Numbered from the stretch's first letter, positions 43,402-55,729 are shown. The stretch: 64,000 nucleotides of DNA from Parelaphostrongylus tenuis (GCA_019055375.1 JAHQIW010007046.1:372001-436000), one strand, 5' to 3'. Program-made: numbers and translations. The notes: generated from the sequence alone by a model not told the origin.

Positions 43402-46400
43402 TCAGTCGTATTCGTAGCCATGCTGAAAGTGGCCATGTCCGTGTCGACGTGGGTAGTAGTCATCGTGATAAGGTGCATAATAGCGATCGTAATATTCATC
43501 ATATCCATTGTAACCATGACCATAATCGTTATGTCCACCTCTGTGCAGTTCTGAAAAGTACAACATTTGGTGTTCATGCCTAATCGCTTTTGACTTACCA
43601 ACCCTTTCAGGACAGCATTTGATCGATCTCACAACGCAACTCACAAGCGGCGAAAGTTTCCCATCACTTCAGAATTCATTTCTCCCTTTCAAAAAGAGGA
43701 CTTAAGATTTCTTCGTTGCTCTGATACTTCATGATTTTTTGACATGATTATATGCTTTTCGTGCACATCTAGTCCTTATATATGAAGAAAGCTCTGTGTG
43801 CGGAATGTAATTTTCTTTTCTGTCCTGCAGCGTCCCACAAAAAAAAATTTCTGAAAAACACTTATAGCTTCAGAATTCTCAAGATATAAGCTATCAAATA
43901 ATTACCTAAATCCCACCCAAAAACTTGTCCACAAACCTTAATTGAACAAATAAAGCAAAGCTTGTGGAGACATAATATTACCTTCGTTGCTAAAATGCAG
44001 TAAGAAAGTCTTCTCAGAAATCGACATATTGTAAAAATAGCCAGGAATCAGGCTTTCTAACAATTACTAAGAGTCTTAGAAAAAACATTATTTGTCCGTT
44101 TTAAGGCGAGAAATGACTATTCGGCCCCATTTGCTGAGCAGAAACTTTTCATAAGAATGTTGGCAATCATTTGAAAGCTTAAATGTCTGGATAGCGTGGC
44201 ACATATCCGATTTTTGTAAAAACCTTTTTTGACGTTGTTACGCGGAGAAAACGTTTGTGTTTCACACACGCATTTTTCTCACAAGACAAATCATTACTGG
44301 TTGTTATTGAATAGAGTAGGAGTCAAGGATTCCCAACGCCGTGCTTGTTTTCTGGAAAGAGCGTTTCTCTGCAGTGTAACATAAAAAATAAGACCGAGTT
44401 TCACACATTCGGCTTGCTGTTACAGGCTAATTCATCGTCGGGGGGCCTAGTAGCCGCAGATTCGATGCGGCGGCCGGCCATGATCGATCGATTGACGATT
44501 TGGAAAAGTGCAATTTTTCGTCATTTGATTAGTAATTTTTTTCTCCGCTCCAAAGGAAACTTCAGATCAAGGGTATGACCCTGCTAATAGAAGATTTTCT
44601 TTAGACGTTCTTCTGCTTTTCGTGCTTCCAGCGAAGTAATAGCTGAATTTCGCAGCCGATGTGAAACATAATTTCACTCTGACTTTTACAGCGTTACAAA
44701 ATGGTCTTTCAAAAACCGGCGACATACTGCGCTAGCCAGAGATATAAGCTTTCCTATGATTACTAACACTCATATGAAAAGATCTTGTCCAGCAAATGAC
44801 ATCGAATATTTATTTGTCGCCTTATAATGGACAAGAGCGGGAAAAACTTTTTTTTTCCATAGAGAAGAGTCCCAGAAAATCGTACACTTTTTTATACGCC
44901 GTTCTAAGAAGGTTAAGCACGTGAGGGATGCGCAAATTTCATCCATCATCGTAAGAGATGGTAGATAATGGATATTTAATCTATTCAATGAATTTTCGTG
45001 GCCATCTAATCTATCTCGTTAGTGTTACTATCTTTGGAAACACTTCTAGTATCTTGTTACAAGACCGGAGTGATGGAGAGCTTACTGAACTCGTGACCGG
45101 GATCAGTCCAAAGGCTACCGTGTATACTGCAAAGCAGCTCTAAACATCGTGTCCACACTCGCCACAAAATTAAGAAACCATATCAGAACTCTCATATTTC
45201 TCATATTTTTGCCTGTTACAAAAAATTTGCTACATAGTGGCAAGAAAAGAACATAAAAGTGGCTTATTGAGAAGTGAATGGCCATAATGGATAACTCACC
45301 TCCATAGACGAGAGCCTTGCAATACTCAAATTTATAATACATCCGCGGTCCATCAATTTTGATGTGAAACAATTTTTTTCAAAGTCATTTATATCTCGTT
45401 TCAGTTGATGTCTACTACCTTACGTGTATGACAAACCTACCGGGGCTTAAATCGTGATCTCCTTCTCCATATCCATGAGAAGAGTGACCGAACTTGTAAT
45501 CGCCGTAGTGAGCTTCGTTACTGCCATATTTATTATGATAGTCATCGTATCCTTTATTGTAGTAGTCGTTATCCATGTGGTTTTTAGATCCTCGTGAGTG
45601 TCCATCTGCTCCATACTTATTGGTATGCTTTTCTTCCGAATGGAATTTTTCTACATGGTACTGGGGTCTAATGTACTTGTAGTCGAAATACCCATAGGTT
45701 TTGGTTTTCACATCTGAAAGTAATGCAAAACATTTCGTGAGAAAAAGATTGGAATTGGTATATTATTTATAATTTTTTAAAGAAAGCATCTTCTAAAAAA
45801 GGGTCCTATTGAATGGGCTCACCTTTTCCGTAGTCACTTGATGATTCTGTATGTTTTTTACTGTCTTCCTCATGATATCCACCATAGCTACGACTTCCTT
45901 CTTCGTCTGAGCTACCGTAATACGATTTCGTATTTGATTTTTTCCCTGTATAGTAGTTATAATAATCTTTTTCATGAGCTCTGTGGCCACTGCCGTGATG
46001 ATTTCCAAAATGATGAACGTCATAATTTCCATAGCTCTTGTGATCGCCTGCCTTGTCGTATCTAAATACTCACATAAAATTCGTAAGCCTTTGCATTCTT
46101 CCTGATTTCTTGTTTTTTTCAGAAACTACGGCTTTTACTGAATATGCATTATTTTGACTGGAAATTTTTCTACTTCTAGAACGATCTCGGCATTGATGGG
46201 CGATTTCTTCAAATTGCTAGGAAAATCACAAATCTAGATTGAAAAATTTCTTTCCAAAAGTGATCAGTATTTTGAGCGTGAAAAATTTCTAAAATCCGAA
46301 ATGAAATGTTAAGAGGTCGGAAAATATTTTCTTCAAAAGTGTTCAATATTTAAAGCATGCAAAATTTCTAAAATCCGAAATGAAGTGTTAAGAGTTCGAC

Positions 46401-46659
46401 ACTCCACTTAGAATTTGAAAGTGATATCAGACTTTGTCAATGCGTCCTTTTTCTTTCAGATTGGACATGCTTTTGAGATTTTCAAAAATAAATCTGCTGC
46501 AATATTCCATGATTGGAGCGGTTGATAGAATGTTGAAAACCTTGTAACTTGAAACACAGAGGTGATTGAATGAAAAAATGAATTCACTTACAACGATGTC
46601 GTGATGTGGGTAGCAGAGCATACAACTATTAAAAGAGAAACGAAGAAACGCTTAGCCAT
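43402..46659 (-). CDS. Secreted Tyr/His/Gly-rich protein, multi-exon, possible remnant Kunitz segment
   Basis: Exon 46659-46592 encodes a signal peptide ([20 protein letters not shown]). Exons 46061-45823 and 45713-45441 encode low-complexity Tyr/His/Gly/Asp/Ser/Lys sequence (e.g. [40 protein letters not shown]), and phases agree across all three. The last exon 43550-43402 gives [20 protein letters not shown] and ends FQHGYEYD, stop. It joins in phase to a short exon ending at 43,599 ([14 protein letters not shown]). A candidate middle exon ending at 45,300 reads [20 protein letters not shown], like the centre of a Kunitz domain, but its acceptor is unclear. The protein is probably exported: cuticle, egg-shell, or a secreted metal-binding or adhesive product are all possible. 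No known family. Confidence 0.7.
43780..44790. repeat. Dispersed unknown repeat in a gene intron
   Basis: Units in both orientations of the GTGTGAAACATAA family, with the accessory phrase TTCTCCGCTCCAAAGGAAAC (44,541) also seen at 10.57 and 17.96 kb. Confidence 0.5.
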
Positions 46660-47156
46660 TACTTCAATGGCTTAGTTACATCAACTATCGCTGGAAAGCA
46701 CTTTATAAACCTGTATCTAGGTCGTAGATTTTTTACGAGAACGAAAAACATCTACGGTATGTCGAACAGAAAAGATGTGTCGTACTTTTTGAGAACATTA
46801 GCTGCGTAGATGACATGACATAACAACAACAACAATACGTGGTAAACTCAATAGAATAGTGTTGTGAATCAAGCAGCTTTCTTGCACTGTACGATGAGAA
46901 AAGAGACCAGTAGACGTCGCAAAAGTACGTTTTAACCGTTTGGAGTGAAACGATTACGACTAAGAATGTCATAACAGTCAAGGCCACCCACAAATAATGA
47001 AATTAAAGGTTTTTTATTCCTAAATACTACCACCAACTCCAATAACAATAACTCCATGTGTTTACATCACGTTGGACTTCTTGATTTTCTCGAATAATCG
47101 ATTCGTATATTTGATTATGGCTGGACAAAAACCTACGTTATAAAAAATGTGGACGA

Positions 47157-47444
47157 TTACCGTAACAAATGTCCAATAACTACGGCAATGCAGTGTTTGA
47201 GAAAGAATGAAAAAACATCTAGCATAGAATGCAGAATAAGCTCCTGTGCAATTGCAAAACGTGTTCTTTCGATAAATTCCAGCATCAATTGCAGAGTTCT
47301 TAGCTCCAACTCTGGATCGTGTTCCAGGAAAATGACTCTCTCTTTCGGGTAGTCGCCATCATGTTTTTTATCCAGCGTTTGCTCAAATAATCGATGACGG
47401 CGACTAATTTGTGAGAACTGCCGGCTCGAACGGTAACTAATTTT
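47157..47444 (-). CDS. Coding exon, 95 codons, family unknown
   Basis: Follows a strong acceptor (TTTTTGTTTCATAG) and stays open to TAA at 47,157. The peptide begins KISYRSSRQFSQISRRHRLF, continues with DYPKERVIFLEHDPELELRT, LQLMLEFIERTRFAIAQELI, and ends hydrophobic. Helical and charged, clearly coding in composition. A donor may end it earlier near 47,222 (GAT then GTTTTT). Upstream exons were not found. It lacks a start codon near its 5' end and has an in-phase splice site, so it is an internal or terminal exon. Confidence 0.6.
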   Translation of the reverse strand, partial: KISYRSSRQFSQISRRHRLFEQTLDKKHDGDYPKERVIFLEHDPELELRTLQLMLEFIERTRFAIAQELILHSMLDVFSFFLKHCIAVVIGHLLR

Positions 47445-47649
47445 CTATGAAACAAAAAAAGGATAAATCGCTTCTCAGTCACTGATGAGTATGTGCATTC
47501 AGCTTCACAAGCACCGTTAGAAGTAATTAGGCTCGTATCTGGTCTGTGCAATGACTTGAAATTAGTCTAGCGACACAAGTCCGGTAGAAATTTTTCGACA
47601 CCATCAAAAATGGAAATGACTTGAATTAATGCCATGTGTGTAGTTCTAG

Positions 47650-47680
47650 GCACCTCTAACCACTGCACCACAGGAGCGTA
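47650..47680 (-). mobile_element. SINE-1 head fragment
   Basis: GGCACCTCTAACCACTGCAC matches the reversed SINE-1 head. Only about 30 nt remain. Confidence 0.5.
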
Positions 47681-47799
47681 TTTTATCTATGCTACATGAA
47701 TCATATAGCGCTCATAACCACTGTGAACATGTAGAAACGTTGTCCAAACCTTTGTGGGCGATGAAGAGAATTTTGATCCCTCAATGTTTCACAAGTCTT

Positions 47800-48120
47800 T
47801 TTCATTGAAAGAAGGTTTTTATCTAGTATTCTAATAGCCATTCGAGAGCGCGAATCTCGGAACTTTCTACATTGCGCTTGTTTTTCAAAAAGGCCTTCTT
47901 AGCACGCTGTAGCACCGAAAATAAATCCATGTTTCTCAAGCGGCTTGTTTTGTGTGCCTGGTTAAGGTCTGTGGATTGCTTTTATCAGACCATACTAATG
48001 CTCATCCAATAGCATAGTTTTGACAGTTTCGAAACAAATTTAGTTCGTGGAAAGATCTTTATAGTGCGCTATAAGAGCGAAAATGAAACTACGTCTGACA
48101 TTTAAACTTTTTCGCACATA
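47800..48120. repeat. Dispersed unknown repeat, reverse orientation
   Basis: Contains reversed family phrases such as CTTCTTAGCACGCTGTAGCA (47,895) and GATTGCTTTTATCAGACCAT. Confidence 0.5.
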
Positions 48121-48157
48121 AAGGTTATGTATGCCCAAAAATATAGCCATACGAAGA

Positions 48158-48292
48158 ATGATATGTTATGTCAAAGTAATACGAAAACCTGAATTTTTGA
48201 GGAAAGGAAGCATCAACTCGAGCAAGTCTCCAGTAAAGAAAAGGACAGTTCCTGAGAAATTTTTGCATTTCTCTTATCTTGGCCGAGTTTAG
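48158..48292 (+). CDS. Small ORF, 44 residues, unknown
   Basis: ATG to TAG. Residues MICYVKVIRKPEFLRKGSIN then SSKSPVKKRTVPEKFLHFSY. A Ser/Lys-rich tail with coding-like composition, perhaps a terminal exon. Directly upstream of the next entry. Confidence 0.3.
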   Translation: MICYVKVIRKPEFLRKGSINSSKSPVKKRTVPEKFLHFSYLGRV

Positions 48293-48306
48293 AGATAATC
48301 GGACTT

Positions 48307-48660
48307 TTGAGCTACGCGATGTTTTTATTTATCGAGGTAAAGAATAAATGTTTATTGAATAACGCGCGAGGTGACGCCTTATCTCATGTTGTTCAAAGAC
48401 GTGCCTCTTCTTCAACAACTGGTATCAATCTTTCGAAGCTAGAGGTTTTCATGGGATCAAAAAAACTACCGGGTAATAAAAGAGTTTTTTGCTTTATCAC
48501 TTTAGGATCATGTGTGGTGCTATCAGTATATATCACAGGAAGCGTATTGCTGTCAACAATTGAAAGTGTTCTACACTTTTTTCACATGGTGAAAATATTC
48601 ACTATAGTAATTACTCGCCCAATTCATGAAATTAATCCCGGGTATTGTGCCTCAATGTAG
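48307..48660 (+). CDS. ORF with one strong membrane segment, unknown
   Basis: 117 codons. A basic stretch (GSKKLPGNKR) precedes a hydrophobic helix (VFCFITLGSCVVLSVYITGS). The order resembles a type II membrane anchor. The upstream boundary is uncertain: the Met of MGSKKLPG at about 48,451 is a better start than the first codon of the frame. No catalytic domain follows in frame. Confidence 0.3.
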   Translation: MSYAMFLFIEVKNKCLLNNARGDALSHVVQRRASSSTTGINLSKLEVFMGSKKLPGNKRVFCFITLGSCVVLSVYITGSVLLSTIESVLHFFHMVKIFTIVITRPIHEINPGYCASM

Positions 48661-49080
48661 AAGCAGTACTGATATATACAAAGTAGTCAAGTTTTCAGAG
48701 ACTGATATTACTACTGCCATCAGTGAGCTCTTCAATTCTACTTTCTTTTTGCATTACTAATTGATAGTGTCTAGATTTGCGCTAGCTGATGCATGCTTCA
48801 GAAGACTACATATCTGCACAAATCTCTACAATTGTAAAAAGAAAGACTAAGAATTGTAAATGAAGATAGGTTGTCGGCACGATACATTTCCAAAAAATTT
48901 CCTCAACCGATATGCTGTTGCTGTTGTTTTCGAAAATGATTCTGTGAATGGTTGATCAACACAATGAATGACATCTTTATCATTGTTAACATTTAGAGTT
49001 CGATGTACGAAGGCTACGGTGATTTTTAGTAGGTTTCACTTTTCACTGTCGAGTACTAGTATCCGTCGGTCGTTGAAGCA

Positions 49081-52000
49081 ATGCTGGTCGACAGGCAGTT
49101 AGCGAGTGAACAATGGTACCACGGGTTATTACCCCGTGAGGACATCAAGGTAATTTTGAAAGACTTCTAGTTCTAAGAAATTTGATACATGGCAACTTTA
49201 AAAAGGATTGTCCGGAAGTCCATCTGCTCTTCAAACTTTCAGCTCAAAAAACAAGCAGCTGATAGTTAAGGTGATAATCCTCAAAGTCATGAGAGTCTGC
49301 TCATAGATTCAAATCTAAGGCGATTACAATTTTCTGAAGCAAATTCAATCTGGAAAGCTGTTCGTCCTTCACCTTTGTCTAATCATATTACCCAGAACGT
49401 TATCGTTTCTCGCAATTCCCTTGAATGATGTGTTTGATTTGAGGTCTCAAAATATTCGCCATCAAAAACAGTTTGTCGTCCTCAATATTATTACTTACTT
49501 CCCACCTTAATATCCTTATTAAAATATCCTTATTAATACCTTATCATTACTTCTTAATATTATTACTTACTTGATCTTAGAAATCGCTATTCTAACGTAC
49601 CTGAGCAGGAGTTTTCTAGACAAGTAAAACTTCAGACTAAAGTCCCTATCAAAGATTTTCTGTGCTTTATTTGCTGTAAATTAGTACTCAATGATAGTAA
49701 ATCTAACGATTATATGATAATTTTCAGACAACCAATTGACAGATATCGAAAATCACTAATACTTGAATTTTCAGATGATGCTGCGGAACAATGGTGATTT
49801 TCTTGTCCGAACGACAGAACCAGTAGCTGGTCAGCAGCGAGCATTCGTATTATCAGTGATGTTCAGACAAGAGCTGGAAGATCAAGGGGTAAAGTAGATA
49901 TCTCTTTTCTAAAACAGCACTCACTAAATTCTAAGTCAATTTGGATAAAGCTCAAAGACTTGTTGTGTTGACTGACCCCTTCCTCAGGCATCTACGAAAA
50001 TTAATAGAAGGCTCTCGACATTCAAAGCTTTCTTCGATAAGAAAATTTGATATGGCAGAGAGGTTTTTCCTGTACTCAAGGATTTACTCTTTTACTGCGC
50101 AGATATCTCCGTACCTTCCTCACCAGCATCAAAAACTTGCTCCTAAAGGAATTTTGACATGTTGAGAAGAGTTTTTGCGGAACATATGCATGATCCTACA
50201 TTAGGCTGTTCTATCCATATCGTTGCAGATATTAGGTCGTTCCATAAGTTCTGACTTTGTAGCAATAAATATTAAATTTATTAACCAGAAGTTACTGAAG
50301 TTGCATAATTTTAGTGTCGTTCAATCGGGCATTTTCCTGTGAATGATTCGGTGTACAACTTGCCTATATTGCTCTAAGATGGAGCTGTCGTGGGAACGAA
50401 TTTGTTTGTTTTTCTACGAATGGCGCGTAGGGGAAAAAGCTGGTGAAGTGGCATACAAGATTAATGGAGCCTGGAGTGATGATACTGTTGCAGAAAGGAC
50501 GGCAAGCAAATGAGTCGCAAAGTTCCAAGCTCGAGAGTACAATCTGGAGGATCAATCGCGCTCGGGTGGTCCTCAGGAAGCTCCATTAATCTTATGCGCC
50601 GCTTCACTAGCATTTTACCCTACGCGTCATTCGTGAAGGAGCAGCAATCAAATTTCATCCTACGGAAACTCTACTTTGAAGAAAGTGTAGGCAGATTGTT
50701 TTCCAAATGATTTAGTAGGAAGCCCGGTCGAGGATCCATCGCCGAAATCCATTCTTTGGCAATAACAACGTGAAGAACTGAAGGAGCCCCTGCAAAGTTA
50801 CGTCAGGAAGCCAAGGATTACTCTATGCAGACCAGCAATATACTACCTTTGGAATATGTGCTGGGGTCCGCACAGTTAGTGAAGACGGACTATCTAAGTA
50901 ACTAAGTAAGTAAGTAAGTAGAGGCAAGTTGTGTGCCGAATTGTTTGCAAGAAAATATGCAAATGAACGATACCAGAATTGTGCATTGTCGATCACTTCG
51001 GTAAAAACAAATTTGGTGTTTATTGCTTTACTGGCTTAACTTATGGAACAACCTAACAACACGTTGGCTGTGCAGAAATAGGATTCAAGCCGGAATGAGA
51101 GTTTGACACTATGTTTGCAACACGAATAAAAAGTAAGAAGGATTGTGAAGAGGAAGGCTGTGAGAATGACAACAGTGATATAACGTTATAACTATAAAGT
51201 AAGTTGTAGCCGGCAACACGATGTTGCCTGAACTTCACGCAGATAAGGAAGCATTTGGAGTACAAATACAAACTCAAAGGCACGGAGACAGAGTGATAGG
51301 AAATGTATCAGTTTCTCATGGGAATTGTCGCATAATTGTACGACAATCATCGGTTTAAGCGGTGCAGAGATTCTTCTCTTATCCTGAACTTTTTCTCATG
51401 CCTTTGGTTTTTTAGTAGTACAATTTTGAATGAACTGAGAAAAGCCATTGGTTTGATTCCTCAACAAAAGTGAGATCTGACATAAATATTTGGGCCAATT
51501 TCAAACATAGATAGAACTAGCTCCCGTATCTGCGTGGTGTCGATGATGTTATGAAACCTCAGTGAACCTTTGAACCTCTCATTCCCGATGGGTACACGAT
51601 ACAAATTTATCGTAAGAGCCTCTATTCAGAGGCGCTATCGTTGGATATATCAATTGTGTTTTACTCCCAAAAATACTTTTAATCCAGTAACTTTTCGATA
51701 TTAAGTATGTTTGGTGACGAACAATTCTAAAAAAACCATGGCAAAATCTTGATCCATTAGACTTTGCGCCACATTTAAATTTGCATAAACATAAGTTTTG
51801 TTAAGCGACGAAACTTCAGAAAGTCTAAATTTATTTCAACTGACAAGGCCTGTACCCCAAAAAAAATTTTGCACAATGAAAACCTATTCATCTAATACGG
51901 TCGCCAGTGTATTGCACACTGAAATCTACTTTTCAGATAAAACATTTTGTGATCATACGCCATCCTAATGGAAAATTCTCCATCGAAAAATATGCCTTTG

Positions 52001-55000
52001 ATTCTGTCAGTCAAATGGTGGAGCACCACTTACACAGAAAAGAATCGATTTCTAGGGTAATCTTTTTCAGTTGAGCTTTGCTCCTTTGAATAGAAACTCA
52101 GTTAAGAAAATAAACGTGGGTAAGGTAAGGTTTTCAGTGTTCAGTGGGGAAACAATTGTCATACTACAGGCTTGGCTGTTTTATAGGCGAATGAGGTGAT
52201 TCTCAGAACACCAATTACGAGGCAGCATTGGGAGCATTCTCACGATGATGTTGAATTAACTAAAAAATTGGGTAAGTGATTTTTTTGGATAGATTACGGG
52301 GATACTTCTACAGTAGCAAGAAAGTAAATAAGACGTTGAAAAAAATTTTGCAATTTCTTCTATGATCGAACACACTTTTCTTGATTTAGGAGAAGGTGCA
52401 TTTGGAGAGGTTCACATGGGAAAGCTGAAGCTAAGATCTGGCAGAAAAGTCGATGTTGCAGTTAAATTGGTAAGCTATCATCAGACGAAGGTAGCTGGCA
52501 GTAAATCATTCACTGCAGGCTAAACTTGAAGTGTTAACAAAAGAACAAATCAAGGAGATTATGCATGAAGCTCGACTGATGAGAAATTTCGATCATCCGA
52601 ATGTTGTGAAGTTCTACGGTGTTGCAGCCGGACAAGAACCACTAATGGTTATTATGGAACTGGTATGGAAAATCTACTCAGTACAACAAAGTATTTTAGT
52701 TAAGTAAAACTCAAATTTCGCAAGATCAACTTCAAATCAGCAGAGTATTCTTGCCTCATTGAGGTGACTGATATCGGCGTAGTACGAACCAGTTGAGAGA
52801 ATGACACCTTTTTGCTTGAATTATTGTTTTATGTGCACACTATGGGAAGAGAAAGTAGGATCTACGACGATACAAGTTATATCTAGGAAAAAACTCATTC
52901 GAAGGATAAAAAAGCGCAATGGATGTGGAAAAAATTCCAATACACAAAGGATTGTGGTGGCACCTCAACCACTCTTTGGCTCGTCACCAACTAGAAATTG
53001 GTTTAATTAGACCCAAAATGTCTTAAACCTATCAAAAGGCTTGGCAAGAGACTCACTCAAATCACTGAAAGTTTTGATGGTCTACACAATTCTCCGTTCT
53101 CACTTCGGATCGTATGGGCACTATAGTGTCCATTGCGTTTCAGACTGTTCACGACAATGTGTATTAATTTCGGTAGATGTGTTAAATAGCTGGCTCGATT
53201 CTTCACCTTCTTAAGTATTCCTTTTCTTACTTAAAAGCCCTCCTTTGAACAAAGCAAATCAATCGAACCGAGTAATTTAAAAATAATCTCAAAGGATCGG
53301 TTAGCCACGCCTCTACTGATTACCGTTTCTCATGTAAATACGGTTTTTTGGAGTGGCTGTCACTTTGAGATTAGACGATCCTAGGTGGGTTAACTGTCTC
53401 GGTACAAAATTCTTTTATTACTGGTCTATTAGGAATATGAGAAATTTGCATTTTCAGGTTAACTGTGGTGCCCTCGACTCATATCTACGAAAGCAGGAAC
53501 AGCCAGTGGATAAGAAAAACGAGATGATTCTTCAGGTATGAAGTCATTGGAGCAGTTTTGAGCTGATACGAAGATGATTACGAACATTCCCAACACAACG
53601 AAAATAAATAAAATTTTTTTATTGAATTCATCTACTTGTTTCACATATATAAAAACTTTAAAACAATTGTCCTCTATGAACTAAATTTAGGCAGCATGGG
53701 GACTTGAGTATCTGCATATGAAAAACGTATTGCACAGAGATATTGCAGCAAGGAATTGTCTGTATGGTGATAACAAGGTGATTCTTTTCAATATCATTCA
53801 CTAACGAGGTAATGCTTGTCTTCCTGAAACCAACAACATTTTCGACTTGCCTCGAATATAATGTCGGATCGTACTTTTACGCATATAGTAATTATGCTCT
53901 GCTCGAATGTTTCGTACTGAACAATGGAACCACATGCGAATTTTTCTGAGTTATGACTGATTAAGGAGAAAAATACGATTCATATCCACGTCTACCTTGC
54001 AATTAAAGTATTTCTTGCTGACGATTTGTTTCTTCGCATCCATCGACCATGAAGGTCTTCGAGCATCTCACCTGTGAATTCAGCTGCTGTTTGAGTGTCA
54101 TTTTCGTGGATGACCTCAGAGGCTGGTCACTTCGATTCTTCGTGAAGTCATGGGAAAGCCGAGCTAGAGTGTTTTTGCATGGATTGTATAGAAAGCAGCT
54201 TTCATAGAGGACTGATACCAGTTCTACATTTAACAAAAGTTCCAAACTATCAAGCATTAAACATGTACTTGCATAAATACTCGCAAAAAATCTTTGACAA
54301 CCGAGCCACCGCTGACAACGCCCTCAGATTCTCTATACAATCCAGAGGGCAGGCATTTTATTGTGATTGGGCATGTAAACTTCTGTTCTGTTCGCAGTTA
54401 TAAAACTACAAGTTGTTGTTTCGTTCAAGAAGCTTTTTCAGAATCTATTCGAAACGAGACATGTGTGCATGTTTGAAGAAGATGCCGAAAATTAACGAGT
54501 AACAATCTTTTTTTTTCAGGTCAAAATTTCCGATTTTGGATTAACTAGAGAAGGTACAGTCTACCAAATGGACCCGCACAAGAGAGTTCCAATTCGTTGG
54601 CTCGCACCCGAAACGCTCAAAATGGCTATATACACACAAAAAACTGATGTCTTTAGCTACGGTAGGAGACCCAGCTCTCACAGAGACTGTAGCCCTACGC
54701 TATAATTTCAGGCATAATGTGTTGGGAAATATACAATAATGGGATAGAACCGTATCCAGGAATGACAGTAGCTGAAGTCAATCAAAACGTTCGTCTCTAT
54801 TTTGTTTTTGATCTTATACTGATAATACCATGATAACAATTCTAGGTGAGAGAGGGTTACCGTATGGAGCTCCCGGTCTTCATTGCTCCTGAAATTCAAA
54901 ATCTTATTAAGGTAATTTGCCTCAATATTCACTGTTTGCTACACCACGTAGAATGTTTGGAATTCGTCAGTCAAGCTCTTAGTCTAACATGAATGATACT

Positions 55001-55384
55001 CACTATTAAATCTGAACAAAAATCTGACCTTCAAAAATTTTGTTCGCATCAGTAGTAGAGATGATTGTTGAGAAATCTTCTCTTTTCTGCAGTTTTCGAA
55101 GAGTAAATTTATGAGAGTGGTATTATATTAGAAGGTAGCTCAATATAAGTAATCAAGCTGCCGTCGATTTTAACCGAAGAAGAGGAAGATTGAAGCATGA
55201 ACTCCTTTAGGTTCGATGTTGGTCGACCAATCCGAATGATCGCTTTTCAATGGCAGACATCGCAAAGCATCTCCAGCGTATCTTACAAATTCCTCGTCCT
55301 GATTTCACCGTGGTGAGAGTTTCAAAAGCTTTCTTCCGGCTTAATAACTAAAATTACGTTTAGGTAGAAAGAAGGAAAATATAA
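49081..55384 (+). CDS. SH2-domain tyrosine kinase, Fer-like (FRK/SPE-8 class), 394 residues
   Basis: A non-receptor tyrosine kinase. Exons: 49081-49149, 49775-49888, 51937-52056, 52187-52271, 52390-52469, 52519-52662, 53458-53535, 53691-53777, 54520-54661, 54712-54788, 54846-54911, 55211-55312, 55364-55384. They sum to 1,185 nt and every phase agrees. The SH2 domain (about residues 10-100) has [10 protein letters not shown] and FLVR (Arg at 35). The kinase domain shows LGEGAFGEV (129-137), VAVKL (Lys155), HEARLM (Glu173), HRDIAARN (245-252), DFG (264-266), an activation-loop Tyr at 274 and VPIRWLAPE. There is no F-BAR region, unlike vertebrate Fer/Fps. That is the compact form greatly expanded in nematodes, some members acting in sperm activation or epidermis. 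VFSYG replaces the usual VWSFG. All catalytic residues are present, so it should be active. Upstream 5' exons cannot be excluded. Confidence 0.93.
50234..51055 (+). mobile_element. Mariner-derived element with arms of about 150 nt, in a kinase intron
   Basis: The left end GGTCGTTCCATAAGTT and the right end (reverse complement GGTTGTTCCATAAGTT) lie next to TA. The arms stay similar inward (e.g. GTGTACAACTTGCC against the reversed right arm). A transposase start ([18 protein letters not shown]) begins at 50,379. Around 50,580-50,640 an inverted copy of the early transposase sequence appears. An RTE 3' end lies inside at 50,750-50,922. Confidence 0.7.
50750..50922 (+). mobile_element. RTE 3' end with (TAAG)n tail nested in a mariner derivative
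   Basis: CTGGGGTCCGCACAGTTAGT matches the RTE 3' end at 22.96 kb. It ends in a short AAGT repeat, typical of RTE 3' termini. Severely 5'-truncated. Confidence 0.65.
54020..54170 (-). mobile_element. SINE-2 fragment in a kinase intron
   Basis: Reverse complement of the SINE-2 body, diverged: GCTGCTGTTTGAGTG, TGGATGACCTCAGAGGCTGG and GCCGAGCTAGAGTG align with the reversed family order. Confidence 0.45.
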
Positions 55385-55729
55385 GCACTAAAGTAATATA
55401 ACACTACATAACTTAAGGTGTTTTCCAGAATTTAACTTCACTTACTTAAGCATGACTGTTTTTTTCTTAGCAGGCATTCAAACGATAATTAAAAGTTGTT
55501 TGCATTTCAAAAGAAATTTTTTCTCACGAAAGACTGGTAGAAATTCTCGGAAAAATCATTAATGAAGAGCCGAATGGCTTACTATTCCCGATGGTTTCTT
55601 CATAGGTCACCATTCTTCTAAGAAGGAGTCAAAGTATGTCAATTTCTCTTCCTCTCAGTTGCTTCTTCATATGAATAATAGTGACACACGTTGTGAACAT
55701 GCAAGAAAATGCTGCGGTTGCAGAAATCT

